Below are positions 25,951 to 33,883 of a stretch of 64,000 nt of DNA, piece by piece; within the stretch, counting starts at the first letter, position 1, and each line of letters starts with the position of its first letter. A program made the position numbers and the translations under genes. Source of the stretch: Armatimonadota bacterium (GTDB lineage: Bacteria; Armatimonadota; Zipacnadia; Zipacnadales; JABUFB01). The DNA lies in the NCBI GenBank assembly GCA_013314775.1, contig JABUFB010000003.1:232622-296621 (forward strand), written 5' to 3'. The notes under the pieces were generated by a model. It was not told where the DNA came from. It made no database searches and worked only from the letters and a program-made list of their open reading frames with translations.

Positions 25951-26676
25951 TCAGCCACATTTCTCCACCGGGCCCTGCTCCGCCTTCACCGGTTTCGGCG
26001 CAGGGGCGACAGGTCGAAGCACCTGGCTGATCGGCGGCGCGGGCGGGGTCCAGTTACGTGGTTTCGAGGACCACGTGCGCTGCACCGGCGCCACATACAG
26101 CGGGATGTACTCCAGGGTCCGCACCCCGAAACGGCTGGCAGCGGCGGCATCCGTACCGAAGCTGATGTCGAATCGGTGCTGACCCTTCACCGCGCTGCCA
26201 GTGTCCTCCACGATCAGAATGGCCTCGATCGGTGCTCCCATCCAGATCACGCTCCCCGGCCCCCAGTAACGCGGGTCAGCAGCGCAGATGCCCCGGCGAA
26301 CCCGGGTCCCCCACCGCGTCGTGGGTCCGCCACCATCCGGGCAGTTGGAGGAATATGCAGTGCAGCGCGCCTTACGGGGCTGATGCTTCAGGCCCTGGCA
26401 AAGCAGAGACAGCCGCCATTCGGGCTGCTCGCCGAAATCCCCGCGCCAGGTCTTTATAATCACAGGATACAGGGGGTGGGTCGTGTCGAGACCCCCAGGG
26501 AAGTCGAGGCTTGGAGTGAATGTGAGGGGGCTATCTGATGCGGCGATTCCCGATGGCGGCGCGATCCCCGTCGCTCGGGCCACGGGCAGATCTTCTGCGA
26601 AGGCGGGTACGGTCAGCAAGGTCCACGCCGCGATAAGCGCGGCGCAAGGGTACAGGTACCTGGTGGTTCGCAACAT
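25951..26676 (-). CDS. Exported 3D-domain protein
   Basis: A 241-residue exported protein with a signal peptide ending near AFAED (residue 29). The central part, about residues 103-200, has CTAYSSNCPDGGGPTTRWGT, ICAADPRYWGPGSVIW and LIVEDTGSAVKGQHRFDISF. These match the 3D domain, named for three aspartates, found in peptidoglycan-active enzymes related to MltA. The Pro/Lys-rich C-terminus is probably disordered. The ATG at 26676 has AGGAG upstream. A murein-hydrolase or germination-like role is possible. Neighbouring genes do not specify it. Confidence 0.8.
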   Translation of the reverse strand: MLRTTRYLYPCAALIAAWTLLTVPAFAEDLPVARATGIAPPSGIAASDSPLTFTPSLDFPGGLDTTHPLYPVIIKTWRGDFGEQPEWRLSLLCQGLKHQPRKARCTAYSSNCPDGGGPTTRWGTRVRRGICAADPRYWGPGSVIWMGAPIEAILIVEDTGSAVKGQHRFDISFGTDAAAASRFGVRTLEYIPLYVAPVQRTWSSKPRNWTPPAPPISQVLRPVAPAPKPVKAEQGPVEKCG

Positions 26677-27102
26677 GACGGACGGCTCCTATCTCGCAGT
26701 CTGTGGTGTGTGCAGGCCCTCTACCCTCACCCACACGGCAATTCCCATTCCCGGCAAACAGCCGCATTTCGCGGCGGTCTGCCGCGTCCCAGGGTAAGCT
26801 AAGGGACGGCTACGAATGAAAGGGGAAGAGTGTGGATTTGCAGCAAGGGAGAGGTGGTGACTTCAACCGCTGCGATTCACGGCGGCTCGATCGGTCACCT
26901 CGCGGCTGGACGCGCACCGGTCCTGTCGCTATCGTCGCGCGCAAGGGCCGGCCGAGTGTCCCCCAATACTGTCAGCCGATCGTTTCAGGCAGACATCCTT
27001 TCGTAATCCAAGTCTCATCTGACCGAAAAAGTGGACTTCGGAGATCCCCAGGCGGGGCTCCGACTGGCACCCCCGGACCATTCGGGCCGGACTGGTTAGC
27101 CC
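26677..27102. other. Intergenic spacer (426 bp)
   Basis: No convincing gene on either strand. It holds short GC palindromes such as CCGCATTTCGCGG near 26761, and low-complexity sequence up to the MarR stop. The + frame at 26832 has no SD or family resemblance. Confidence 0.5.
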
Positions 27103-27651
27103 TCAACTGTCGCGGCGCATCTCGCCGGTGACAGCGTATTCTGCCTGACAGACGGGGCATGTGTCAACATGCAGACCCCCACAATGCAGGCAGACGCCGT
27201 CCATATCCTTCTGGTCCTCCAGCGCCGCCATCACGAATCTCTCAAGGCAACGCAGCAGGTCACACGACGCCGGAGCGCCGATCCGCGTCAGCACCTTGTC
27301 AATCGCCTGGTTGCGTGCCTCAATGACCTGCCGGGAAATAGCTTCACCCTCCGGGCTCGCCTGCAACTGGACGATGCGCCGGTCCTGTTGGTACGAGGAC
27401 CGGGTAATATAGCCCTTCGCCTCCATCCGCTCCACCAGCTTCACGGCCGCGGGATGACTGACGTCCAGTCCCTCCGCCAGGTCCTTGATGCAGCACCTTG
27501 GGTGAAGGTAGATGAACTGGAGCCCTTGGAACTGGGCCCGAGAGATTTCCTTGCCCACAGCGATTTCCAGCGCCCGGGCGGTTATGATCTCATCGATTAC
27601 ATTACAGAAGAGTCGGCAGAGCCTGTCTGCCTTGTTCGCATCGTCGGACAT
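27103..27651 (-). CDS. MarR family regulator with a C-terminal zinc-ribbon-like motif
   Basis: A 182-residue winged-helix MarR-type repressor. The HTH covers about residues 48-110 (HPRCCIKDLAEGLDVSHPAA; the wing carries YQQDRRIVQLQASPEG). The unusual feature is a C-terminal CLHCGGLHVDTCPVC, two CxxC pairs that could bind zinc or iron or sense redox state. The ATG at 27651 has GGGGG six bases upstream; an ATG at 27684 lacks an SD. Divergent from the EamA exporter across 194 bp, so it is a good candidate to control that gene. Confidence 0.85.
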   Translation of the reverse strand: MSDDANKADRLCRLFCNVIDEIITARALEIAVGKEISRAQFQGLQFIYLHPRCCIKDLAEGLDVSHPAAVKLVERMEAKGYITRSSYQQDRRIVQLQASPEGEAISRQVIEARNQAIDKVLTRIGAPASCDLLRCLERFVMAALEDQKDMDGVCLHCGGLHVDTCPVCQAEYAVTGEMRRDS

Positions 27652-27739
27652 ATGAGCCCCCAGTGAAGGATTAGCTGCTGTCATGGCGGAAGCGTAACAT
27701 ACCTTCACACTCTGAATCAAGCCAATTCGCGCCGACAGA

Positions 27740-27753
27740 GGCGAGTAATCGCC
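27740..27753. promoter_or_regulatory. Possible operator palindrome between marR-like gene and EamA gene
   Basis: GGCGA-GTAA-TCGCC, a perfect 5-bp inverted repeat lying between the divergent genes and about 30 bp upstream of the EamA -35 box. It is a speculative operator only; the half-site is short. Confidence 0.25.
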
Positions 27754-27781
27754 GGCGCTCCTGCCACCGGGGCCTGCGCAT

Positions 27782-27811
27782 TTGACACTCCCGAGGGCGC
27801 GGACCTATAAT
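27782..27811 (+). promoter_or_regulatory. Near-consensus sigma-70 promoter of the EamA gene
   Basis: TTGACA (27782-27787), an 18-base spacer, TATAAT (27806-27811). Both boxes match the consensus exactly. It lies 34 bp before the ATG at 27846, leaving a short leader with GGGAG. Confidence 0.8.
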
Positions 27812-27845
27812 CCTCCGCGCAGTCAGGGGTATCCGGGAGCCGATC

Positions 27846-28868
27846 ATGTCCGCACCATCCGCGGCGACGGGGAGTCACCCGTCGCTTTCAACTTACCTGA
27901 CCCTCGCCACCGTTCCCCTCATCTGGGGCACGCATTTCGTCGCTTTGAAAGTGGTGTACGAGGACTACAGCATCTTCGGCATGCTGAGCATGCGCTACAT
28001 GCTCATGATCGTCGTGCTGCTGGGGGCATTGTGGTTTTTCGAGCGCGACATGCGTTTCGCCCTGCGGGATCTCCCGTATCTCGCTGTCTTCTCGCTGTTC
28101 ATGGTGACCATCTACCAGATTCTGTTCGCTCTGGCGATCCGCTGGGCGACTGCCGCCGAGAGCGCACTGCTCATCAGCACCGCCCCCATCTTCTCCGCAA
28201 TCACCGCCGCCGCGCTAGGCTGGGAACGCATCAGCCGCAGGCTTGCGGCGGGGATCGCCCTTGGCTTCCTGGGCATCTTCGCCGTCATCTACGGCGGGCA
28301 GGCGGCCACCGCCGTGCCGGAGCATGCCACCCACGTGAAGGGCTGCCTGGTCATGCTGGTGGCAGCGGTCATGTGGGCCTGGTATGCTGTACTCGCCCGG
28401 CCCCTGCTCGCGAAGTATTCGCCCCTGAAGGTGACTGCTTACTGCCAGACCCTGGGCGGCCTGGCCATCATCCCCATCGGCCTTCGCGAGGCCCTCACGG
28501 TCACGCCTCAGTTGGTGGCGGACCTCGGCGCATCCGGCCTCTTCAGCCATTCTTTCTGGGTGCTGTTCGGCCTGGTCTACTACGCCTGGTTTTCCGGCGC
28601 GTATGCTTTCACCGTCTGGTACCGCGGAGTTCGTGCTCTGGGCTCAGCGCGCACCATGCTTTTCCAGTTCTGCGTTCCCGTGGTGGGTCTGGTGGCTGCG
28701 ATTGCCATCCGCGGCGAATACCCCACATTCCTGCAGTGGATCGGCGCGGCGGCGACCCTGGTCGGCGTGGTCTTCGCCGCGCGACGTCCGGCAAGCACTC
28801 CTCCGGCGTCCGAGACAGAAACGACTGATGGGAGAGAGGTTCTCGATGCAGCTGACGCCGCTTCCTGA
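27846..28868 (+). CDS. EamA family transporter (DMT superfamily)
   Basis: A 340-residue inner-membrane exporter with ten membrane segments in two EamA repeats, e.g. TLATVPLIWGTHFVALKVVY at the start and AAATLVGVVFAARRP at the end of the second repeat. DMT members export metabolites, amino acids or drugs. The cytoplasmic C-terminal tail is acidic. ATG with GGGAG six bases upstream. The divergent MarR regulator and the strong promoter suggest inducible efflux. Its 3' end overlaps the RibB-like gene by 23 bp, so the two are likely co-transcribed. Confidence 0.9.
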   Translation: MSAPSAATGSHPSLSTYLTLATVPLIWGTHFVALKVVYEDYSIFGMLSMRYMLMIVVLLGALWFFERDMRFALRDLPYLAVFSLFMVTIYQILFALAIRWATAAESALLISTAPIFSAITAAALGWERISRRLAAGIALGFLGIFAVIYGGQAATAVPEHATHVKGCLVMLVAAVMWAWYAVLARPLLAKYSPLKVTAYCQTLGGLAIIPIGLREALTVTPQLVADLGASGLFSHSFWVLFGLVYYAWFSGAYAFTVWYRGVRALGSARTMLFQFCVPVVGLVAAIAIRGEYPTFLQWIGAAATLVGVVFAARRPASTPPASETETTDGREVLDAADAAS

Positions 28869-29463
28869 GGTGCTTGAGCGCTTCCGCACAGGCGGTTTCG
28901 TCGCTCTCCTCGACCGGCCCGACCGTGAGGGCGAGGCGGATCTCTTGCTCGCTGCTCAATTCGCAACCGGCGAGAAGATCAACTTCATGCTCACCCACGC
29001 GCGCGGCCTCCTGACCCTTGCGATCAACGCCGAGCGCCTGCGCGAACTGGACATTCGCATGCTGGAGCCTCGCTACTGCGGCGACAACGTGCCCGCCTTC
29101 ACCGAACCCGTGGATTACACGCCGGCGGTCACCACTGGCGTCTCCGCTTTCGAGCGCGCCGCAACCATCCGGGCAATCATCGACCCTTCCACCCGCGCCG
29201 AGGATTTCATGCGTCCCGGGCACGTCTTCCCCCTCGCCGCCAACGCCGGAGGCTTGCGCAAACGCGGCGGCCACACCGAGGGCGCCATCGCTCTCGCGAG
29301 AATGTGCGGCCTGTACCCCGCGGTCTGTATGTGCGAGGTCATGACCCCGGAAGGCCACATGGCTCGGGGCGAGAAGATCGCCGAGTTCGCCACCCGCCTG
29401 GGCATTGCTCTCGCCAGCACAGACCAGTTGCTCGACGCCCTCGACGCCGCCGAGAGCGAGTAG
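28846..29463 (+). CDS. RibB-like 3,4-dihydroxy-2-butanone 4-phosphate synthase family protein
   Basis: A 205-residue protein aligned with RibB, which makes the four-carbon precursor of riboflavin. PGHVFPLAANAGGLRKRGGH and AVTTGVSAFERAAT are clear. The acidic loop RENEGD reads REGEAD, the aspartate after GHTEA is replaced (GHTEGAIALA), and the Cys of the GIVCLC-like segment is absent (ARGLLTLAI). No RibA domain is fused and no other riboflavin gene is near. The ATG at 28846 has GAGAGG six bases upstream. It could be a diverged RibB or a paralogue of changed function. Confidence 0.75.
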   Translation: MQLTPLPEVLERFRTGGFVALLDRPDREGEADLLLAAQFATGEKINFMLTHARGLLTLAINAERLRELDIRMLEPRYCGDNVPAFTEPVDYTPAVTTGVSAFERAATIRAIIDPSTRAEDFMRPGHVFPLAANAGGLRKRGGHTEGAIALARMCGLYPAVCMCEVMTPEGHMARGEKIAEFATRLGIALASTDQLLDALDAAESE

Positions 29464-29825
29464 CCCCGGACGGGCGAGCTTTGACGTGGGTGCCGGTTAC
29501 TTCCGATAGTCGTGGGGTGTGCGCGGCGACCGCACGCGGTCGCCTCTCAGCCGACGGGGCCCCACGGAACCGGCGGGCCTTCTGCCTCACAGCCCGCGGC
29601 GCGGGCGGCACACAACACAGGATCGGTTGGCGCGGACATCCCCTGGAATAGCGCCTGCTGCGCTCTCCGCCCGGGTGGTGTGGAAGGCGCGCACACCGGT
29701 GATCCGACCTGTCCGCCAAAGCTGGTCGGAGCGCACTTTTTCTTGCATCTGCGCGTCTCTTGTGATATGGTAATCCCTCGCGACTGACCAGTTGGCTTGC
29801 CGAAACGTACCAGCGGAAGGGATAG
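29464..29825 (+). other. Intergenic spacer (362 bp) with R2 hairpin and rpmB promoter region
   Basis: It contains the perfect hairpin GGCGACCG-CACG-CGGTCGCC at 29525-29544 (R2 family, also at 42958) and a probable rpmB promoter at 29743-29771. No other coding signal seen. Confidence 0.6.
29743..29771 (+). promoter_or_regulatory. Candidate promoter of rpmB
   Basis: TTGCAT (29743-29748), 17-base spacer, TATGGT (29766-29771), about 55 bp before the rpmB start. Match is moderate. The local base composition is AT-richer than the surroundings. Confidence 0.4.
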
Positions 29826-30023
29826 ATGGCCGTGGCGAAGGTCTGCGAAGTCTGCGGTAAGAAGCCCTCGGTGGGCTGCAATGTAAGTAACTCCTACAGG
29901 CACACCAAGCGCCGCTGGATGCCCAACCTCCAGCGTGTGCGCGTTCAGACCGCTCAGGGAAACACCCACATGAAGGTCTGCACTTCCTGTATCAAGGCAG
30001 GGAAGGTGCGCAAGGCGGTCTGA
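29826..30023 (+). CDS. rpmB: 50S ribosomal protein L28
   Basis: A 65-residue L28 of the large ribosomal subunit: [20 protein letters not shown] and [12 protein letters not shown] are typical. Two Cys pairs (CEVC near residue 8; CTSC near 55) suggest the zinc-binding form. The ATG has GGAAGGG upstream. A 10-bp perfect hairpin follows at 30048-30072, so it is probably monocistronic. Confidence 0.96.
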   Translation: MAVAKVCEVCGKKPSVGCNVSNSYRHTKRRWMPNLQRVRVQTAQGNTHMKVCTSCIKAGKVRKAV

Positions 30024-30047
30024 CGCGCCGACAGAATGCAGGTCCGC

Positions 30048-30072
30048 GCGGCCGGGGTATCCCCCCGGCCGC
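30048..30072 (+). terminator. Intrinsic-type terminator hairpin after rpmB
   Basis: GCGGCCGGGG-TATCC-CCCCGGCCGC, a perfect 10-bp stem 24 bp after the rpmB stop. It is followed by TGTTGG with no real U-tract, so it may be a Rho-independent-like or stabilising hairpin. Confidence 0.6.
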
Positions 30073-30129
30073 TGTTGGTCGTGCTGGCGGTAACCGGTCT
30101 CGTGCATGGGTACGGAGGGAGTGGCGCAG

Positions 30130-31086
30130 ATGTCGGAGTCAGGCCCTGAGTCCCGGAGTGAACCGATTCTCACGCCTGCCCGAAACATCTCCTTCGGCGA
30201 ACTGTCCAGCTCCGGTCCGCTCTCTTGCAGTCATCCTTTCGTGATGGGCATTCTGGGCGGAGCCTGCGTCGCGCTGGGCGCCAGCCTGCTGGTGGCAATC
30301 CAGACCGGCGCACCCGGAGGCTATGGAATCGCCGCAGTCCTCGCAGGCCTGGGGCTCGCCTCCGGGCTTTTCCTGGCGAGCATCGGTCGCTGCGCCGTCT
30401 TCGCCGGCACGCCCGCGCCCTTTCTCGCCTGGTTCCGGGCCGAGATGACCAGCGAGCGCCTGGCTCTGTGCCTCCTGAGCACCATCCTCGGCAATATCGC
30501 CGGTGCACTCATCGTGGTCTGGCTGGTGTTCGTCGCCGGCCAGTACGCTCTTGCAGACGCACAGGTCGGCCAGACCGCACTCACAATCGCCCGCCAGAAG
30601 TGCGCGCTCCCCTTCATCTCTATGCTCATCCGCGGGCTTTTCGGGGGCGTGCTCGTCGCTGTTGCGCTCTGGCTCGCGGCAGGCGCCCAGACCTTGATTG
30701 ACCGGGCTATCGCCGTCGCCATACCTGCGATCATTCTTGTAGCCTGCGGCTTTACCCACTGCGTTTCCGATCTCTACCTGGTCCCCATGGGCCTCGCGAT
30801 CCAGTCCTGGAAAGCGGTCCCCTCGGAGGGGACAGCCATTACCCTCGGCGCATTCATTTTCCGCGTTTTCATTCCGGGCGCGACAGGAGGGCTCCTGGGC
30901 GCCGGGTTCGCGGTGGGTGCTTTGCACTGGGCGAAATACACCCGCGCCGCTGTGCCCTCCGGGGATACGTCTCGCCCTCGCAGGCGCGCGCCACGCAGCG
31001 ATGCAACCCGGGCTCTCAGTCTGCGCGGCACACGCCGGGGCCGGCCCCGGCTGAACGACGAGACCCCCGGAGACCCGGAGACCTGA
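30130..31086 (+). CDS. Formate/nitrite transporter (FNT) family protein
   Basis: A 318-residue membrane protein of the FNT family, pentameric channels for formate, nitrite or related small anions. Six membrane segments are visible. Conserved features include ILGNIAGALIV, the Lys in RQKCALPFI and GFTHCVSDLYLVP with the channel His (usual form GFEHSVANMYFIP). The 50-residue C-terminus beyond the membrane domain is Arg/Pro-rich and unlike the family. The start at 30130 has GGAGGGAG eight bases upstream. The transported anion is not clear. Confidence 0.8.
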   Translation: MSESGPESRSEPILTPARNISFGELSSSGPLSCSHPFVMGILGGACVALGASLLVAIQTGAPGGYGIAAVLAGLGLASGLFLASIGRCAVFAGTPAPFLAWFRAEMTSERLALCLLSTILGNIAGALIVVWLVFVAGQYALADAQVGQTALTIARQKCALPFISMLIRGLFGGVLVAVALWLAAGAQTLIDRAIAVAIPAIILVACGFTHCVSDLYLVPMGLAIQSWKAVPSEGTAITLGAFIFRVFIPGATGGLLGAGFAVGALHWAKYTRAAVPSGDTSRPRRRAPRSDATRALSLRGTRRGRPRLNDETPGDPET

Positions 31087-31098
31087 GCCGGAACCCCC

Positions 31099-32430
31099 AT
31101 GACTCAGCACACCCCGCCTACCGTGGCGTTGAAGACCCTGGGCTGCAAGCTGAACCAGTTCGAGAGCGAGCAGATTCGCGAAGAGCTGGTGCGCCTTGGC
31201 GCCATCTGCGTCCCCTTCGACGCCCGGGCCGACATCTACATCATCAACAGTTGCACCGTCACTGCGAAGACCGACCGGGACTGCCGCCGCCTCATCCGAC
31301 GCGCGCGCAAGACCAACCCCTCTGCATTCATCGCAGTCACCGGGTGTTACGCCCAGGTAAGCCCTGATGACCTCGCGGCGATCCCCGAAGCCGACCTGAT
31401 CGTGGGCAACGAGGCCAAAGGCGACCTTCCCGCCACTATCCGCGCGCGCACTGCCGGCAGTCTCACGTGGCCGGCGACCGATGTTTCCCTCGCGGTTCCC
31501 TGCTTCGACCGCGGCACGATGGTGGACGAGTTCGCGGATCACACCCGGGCCTTCGTCAAAGTCCAGGAGGGCTGCAATGCCGCCTGCGCCTACTGTATCA
31601 TCCCTCGCGCACGGGGCCGCAGCCGCAGCGTTCCCCTGGCGCAGGTGCTGGAACAGGCCCGCCGTCTCGTGGATGCAGGCTTCCCCGAGATCGTGCTCAT
31701 CGGCACCCATCTCGGCCAGTACGGACAGGACCTGCCCGACGGTATCGATCTCTGCGGCCTCGTCGAGCAACTCGCCGATCTGCCCGACATGCGCCGCCTG
31801 CGCCTGAGTTCCATCGAGCCGCTGGAAGTTCCGGACCGGCTCATCCGTCTGGTCGCCCATCACCCCAAAGTCTGTCGCCACTTGCACATACCCATCCAGC
31901 ATAGCGACGAGACGGTATTGCGCCGCATGAACCGCCCTTACGGCCCCGACACGCTCCTGGACCTGATCACCCGGATTCACGGGGCCGATCCGGGCGTCAA
32001 CATTGGCAGTGACGTGATCGTCGGCTTCCCCGGCGAGACCGACGCACAGTTCGAGACCTGCCGTCGCTTCATCGAAGACCTGCCCTTTGGCTACCTGCAC
32101 GTGTTCACTTACTCGCCCCGTAAGAACACGCCCGCGGCAACCATGCCCGATCAGGTGAACCCGCAGGTGAAACTCGCCCGCAATCACCTGCTGCGGGAAC
32201 TCTCCGAACGCAAGCGCTCGGCCTTCGCCGCGGGCATGATCGGTCAGGTTCTCCACGTGATCTTCGAACGCCCCGCCGAGGGTCGCGAGGGCTGGCTGGA
32301 CGGCTTGTCGGACAACTACCTGCGGGTGTTCGCGCCGGGTGCGTGCGACCTCCTGGGCCGGACGGTACCTGTCCGGATCGGCGCCTCCCGGGGCGAAGTT
32401 CTCGAAGGCACTATTTGCGCGGAGGGATGA
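31099..32430 (+). CDS. mtaB: MtaB-type tRNA methylthiotransferase (radical SAM)
   Basis: A 443-residue radical SAM enzyme that adds a methylthio group to t6A37 in tRNA, giving ms2t6A. The N-terminal UPF0004 domain has Cys in LKTLGCKLNQFE, IINSCTVT and VTGCYAQ. The radical SAM Cys triad CNAACAYC lies near residues 159-166. HIPIQHSDETVLRRMNRPY and VIVGFPGET are typical. A short C-terminal TRAM-like segment is present. The start lies 12 bp after the FNT stop with GGAAC upstream, so it may be co-transcribed. The long minus-strand frame opposite is a shadow. Confidence 0.94.
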   Translation: MTQHTPPTVALKTLGCKLNQFESEQIREELVRLGAICVPFDARADIYIINSCTVTAKTDRDCRRLIRRARKTNPSAFIAVTGCYAQVSPDDLAAIPEADLIVGNEAKGDLPATIRARTAGSLTWPATDVSLAVPCFDRGTMVDEFADHTRAFVKVQEGCNAACAYCIIPRARGRSRSVPLAQVLEQARRLVDAGFPEIVLIGTHLGQYGQDLPDGIDLCGLVEQLADLPDMRRLRLSSIEPLEVPDRLIRLVAHHPKVCRHLHIPIQHSDETVLRRMNRPYGPDTLLDLITRIHGADPGVNIGSDVIVGFPGETDAQFETCRRFIEDLPFGYLHVFTYSPRKNTPAATMPDQVNPQVKLARNHLLRELSERKRSAFAAGMIGQVLHVIFERPAEGREGWLDGLSDNYLRVFAPGACDLLGRTVPVRIGASRGEVLEGTICAEG

Positions 32431-32730
32431 ACTGCTCCCCGCCGGCCGTTCCTGTATGGGGGGACGGGCATGGGACCTCAAGTCGTACCGCGTCTAGTGC
32501 CTGTGCCCAAAGGGTCGCAACCATATCCTTCCCTGAACCGATTGCAGGGGCCCTTCCGCGGTCGCAGGTGGTCGCTCCGGGATACCATTCCCCCGATGCT
32601 GCCGTTCACCATCCGCCGTAACGAGCGGGCCGCCCAGTCGGGTTCGCCCTGCAACGCGTCTTGCAAGACCCGGCAAAACGTGGTTAAACAGTACAAAGTT
32701 CCGCAAGTGCACTCCATTTCGGACGGCCCG

Positions 32731-33840
32731 ATGCATCAGTCTCGACGCCCTCTCAGAGTCCTCCAGGTCATCGCGCCTCATCGCTACTCAGGCGCTGAGC
32801 GTATCGCGGTGACTCTCGCCGATGGACTCCAGCGACGCGGGCATGAGGTGGTTTTCGCCTGCAACGGCCAGCCTCAGTTCCTCGACGCCCTGCGCGACCG
32901 TGGCCTTGCCTGTGAGAGCTCCGGGGTTTATGGCAAGCTGAACCCACTGCCGCTGGCGCGCCTTGTCCGCCTGGCCCGCAGGTTCCGCGCGGACGTGATC
33001 CACACTCATTTGTCAAGCGCTGCCTGGCTTGGCGGCCTGGCCGGCAAATCCCTTGGGGTCCCTGTCCTGGCCCACGTACACGCCCTCAACACCCGCACCT
33101 GGTATGGCCGGGCTGATATGCTTGCCGCCTGCTCCCAGGGCGTCAAGGATCACCTGGTCTCCCAGGGGCTGGCTCCCGAGCGCATACAGGTCATCTACAA
33201 TGGGATCGACCTGTCCCGCCTGGAGCGCCTCCGACCTCTAGCTGATGTGCGCCGGGACATGTCCATCAGCGACGGTCAGCCCGTGGTGGGTGTGGCGGCG
33301 CACCTCACGCCGAAGAAAGGGCAGCGCTATGTCGTCGAGGCCGCGGCCCTTCTGCGCGAGAAACGGCCGAATCTCTTGTGCTACCTCCTCGGCGAGGGCG
33401 AAATGCAGCACGCACTCGCCGACCTCGCCCGCGCTCTTGGCATTGGCGACCGCGTGCGTCTTATGGGATACCGCCCGGATGCCGTGGACCTCATGCAGGC
33501 CATGGATATCGTCCTGCTGCCTTCAATCGCCAAGGAAGGACTGGGGCTGTGTCTTGTGGAAGCATCCGCCCTGGGTAAGCCTGTGATCGGCAGCGACGCC
33601 CCGGGCATCAACGAGGTCATCGAGCCGGGGCGCACCGGTCTGCTCGTGCCTCCGGGAGACGCCCGCGCCCTGGCTGACGCAATAGACTACCTTCTCGCCG
33701 ACCGGGACCTGTGTCGGCGCATGGGGCAAGCCGGGCGCGAACGAGTGGCCGCCATGTTCGACCTGGAGCGCATGGTCGACGAGACGGAGCAGCTATACTA
33801 CCGGATAATCGACGACAGAGCCCCGCGAAAGCGCCGCTGA
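32731..33840 (+). CDS. GT4-type glycosyltransferase
   Basis: A 369-residue retaining glycosyltransferase of the GT4 (glycogen-synthase-like GT-B) group. The N-terminal part binds the acceptor (VLQVIAPHRYSGAERIAVTL), and the C-terminal part holds the donor site with the E-x7-E-type motif (EGLGLCLVEASALGKPV; EVIEPGRTGLLVP). The start at 32731 begins right at the Rossmann fold; the open frame upstream is not protein-like. SD is weak. It probably transfers a nucleotide sugar to a lipid or polysaccharide. Confidence 0.9.
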   Translation: MHQSRRPLRVLQVIAPHRYSGAERIAVTLADGLQRRGHEVVFACNGQPQFLDALRDRGLACESSGVYGKLNPLPLARLVRLARRFRADVIHTHLSSAAWLGGLAGKSLGVPVLAHVHALNTRTWYGRADMLAACSQGVKDHLVSQGLAPERIQVIYNGIDLSRLERLRPLADVRRDMSISDGQPVVGVAAHLTPKKGQRYVVEAAALLREKRPNLLCYLLGEGEMQHALADLARALGIGDRVRLMGYRPDAVDLMQAMDIVLLPSIAKEGLGLCLVEASALGKPVIGSDAPGINEVIEPGRTGLLVPPGDARALADAIDYLLADRDLCRRMGQAGRERVAAMFDLERMVDETEQLYYRIIDDRAPRKRR

Positions 33841-33883
33841 TCCGGCCGAACACTCCACAATCCATACCCCCGGAGGGTCTCCC

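Noticed and set aside
30139-32481. 780-codon open frame on the minus strand opposite the FNT and mtaB genes
   Set aside because: It has no domain resemblance, and both opposite frames are confident families. Long antisense frames are expected in GC-rich DNA with few TA-rich stops.
32470-32730. Upstream extension of the glycosyltransferase frame
   Set aside because: The 87 extra codons have no fold-like pattern; the Rossmann motif begins right after the ATG at 32731.
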